This document shows positions 6,215 through 6,434 of a stretch of DNA of 6,434 nt, in pieces; position 1 is the first letter of the stretch, and each line of letters opens with the position of its first letter. The position numbers and the translations under genes were made by a program. The notes beneath the pieces were generated by a model, which made no database searches, was not told the DNA's origin, and worked only from the letters and a program-made list of their open reading frames with translations. This DNA is from Akkermansia muciniphila (GTDB taxonomy: Bacteria > Verrucomicrobiota > Verrucomicrobiia > Verrucomicrobiales > V1-33), in NCBI GenBank assembly GCA_943331195.2, contig CALQKQ020000223.1, positions 1-6,434 on the forward strand, read 5' to 3'.

Positions 6215-6434
6215 GTGCTCGCGCTGGAGCCGATCGGCTATATCAGAACTGGTAAACACCTCAAGTTCGCTGCCCTCCACCAGCCCGAGGAGGCCGCCCC
6301 TGAATCCCACGTCCTCGAAATGCAACCCGGCCGCGGCTACCAAGACGGCCTCCGCGACCTCGACGGCTTCTCCCGCATCTGGCTCATCTGGTGGTTCCAC
6401 AAAAACACCTCCTGGCGCCCCATGGTCCTCCCTC
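6215..6434 (+). CDS. trmO: tRNA (N6-threonylcarbamoyladenosine37-N6)-methyltransferase TrmO, 3'-partial
   Basis: The frame runs from a GTG at 6215 to the window edge (73 codons). It matches the N-terminal part of the TrmO/TsaA (YaeB, UPF0066) beta-barrel: LEPIGYIRTGKHLKFAALHQP corresponds to the family's IGxIRS...KFAxPRQP opening (here split as LEPIGYIRTG and KHLKFAALHQP). GLRDLDGFSRIWLIWWFH and SWRPMVLP match the G(L)xxFSHLWxxFxFH and WRPxVRPP segments. TrmO uses S-adenosylmethionine to methylate t6A37 of tRNA-Thr, tuning decoding of ACY codons. The start is well fixed: the in-frame TAG of the pilin-like gene at 6197-6199 bounds the frame, and GTG 6215 is the first start codon after it. The next ATG (6317) is inside the domain. 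It lies 15 nt after the pilin-like gene with a pyrimidine-rich leader and no Shine-Dalgarno sequence. The catalytic C-terminal part lies outside the window. Confidence 0.88.
   Translation, partial: MLALEPIGYIRTGKHLKFAALHQPEEAAPESHVLEMQPGRGYQDGLRDLDGFSRIWLIWWFHKNTSWRPMVLP

Overview
This is a GC-rich window with an extreme preference for C at third codon positions on the plus strand. It carries housekeeping genes (gyrB, the start of trmO), a bactofilin, a type IV pilin-like protein and the 3' part of a large protein that may be a carbohydrate-active enzyme. The gene content, the bactofilin and GyrB sequence style, the lack of Shine-Dalgarno sequences before most starts and the composition together suggest a member of Verrucomicrobiota, perhaps Opitutia. 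That placement is a judgement from sequence style, not from a database comparison.

Layout. Bases 3-1814 (+) are the C-terminal 603 codons of a protein whose start lies outside the window; it looks like an alpha/alpha-toroid, glycoside-hydrolase-like enzyme. Bases 1815-2207 lie between this gene and the convergent bactofilin gene (2208-2723, -). They contain most of a near-perfect tandem duplication with a 215-bp period (copies 1852-2063 and 2067-2278, 3 mismatches in 212). The repeat unit carries the last 22 codons and stop of the bactofilin gene plus its strong intrinsic terminator, so there is a detached bactofilin 3' fragment and two terminators in series. Bases 2724-2993 form the divergent spacer between bactofilin and gyrB and hold a weak promoter candidate for gyrB. 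Bases 2994-5567 (+) encode a complete DNA gyrase subunit B of the long type. Bases 5579-6199 (+) encode a pilin-like protein with an unusual prepilin cleavage site. Bases 6215 to the window end (+) are the 5' part of trmO, the tRNA m6t6A37 methyltransferase.

How the genes relate. gyrB, the pilin-like gene and trmO are on one strand with gaps of 11 and 15 bases and are probably co-transcribed, although their functions (topology, cell surface, tRNA modification) are unrelated. Bactofilin is transcribed away from gyrB and is insulated from the convergent upstream gene by the duplicated terminator.

The most notable items are the duplicated bactofilin tail and terminator, the Ala -1 / Met +1 / Pro +4 prepilin site, the proline-rich repeat N-terminus of the bactofilin, and the pyrimidine-rich leaders in place of Shine-Dalgarno sequences. 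I found no clear new multi-gene system in this window.
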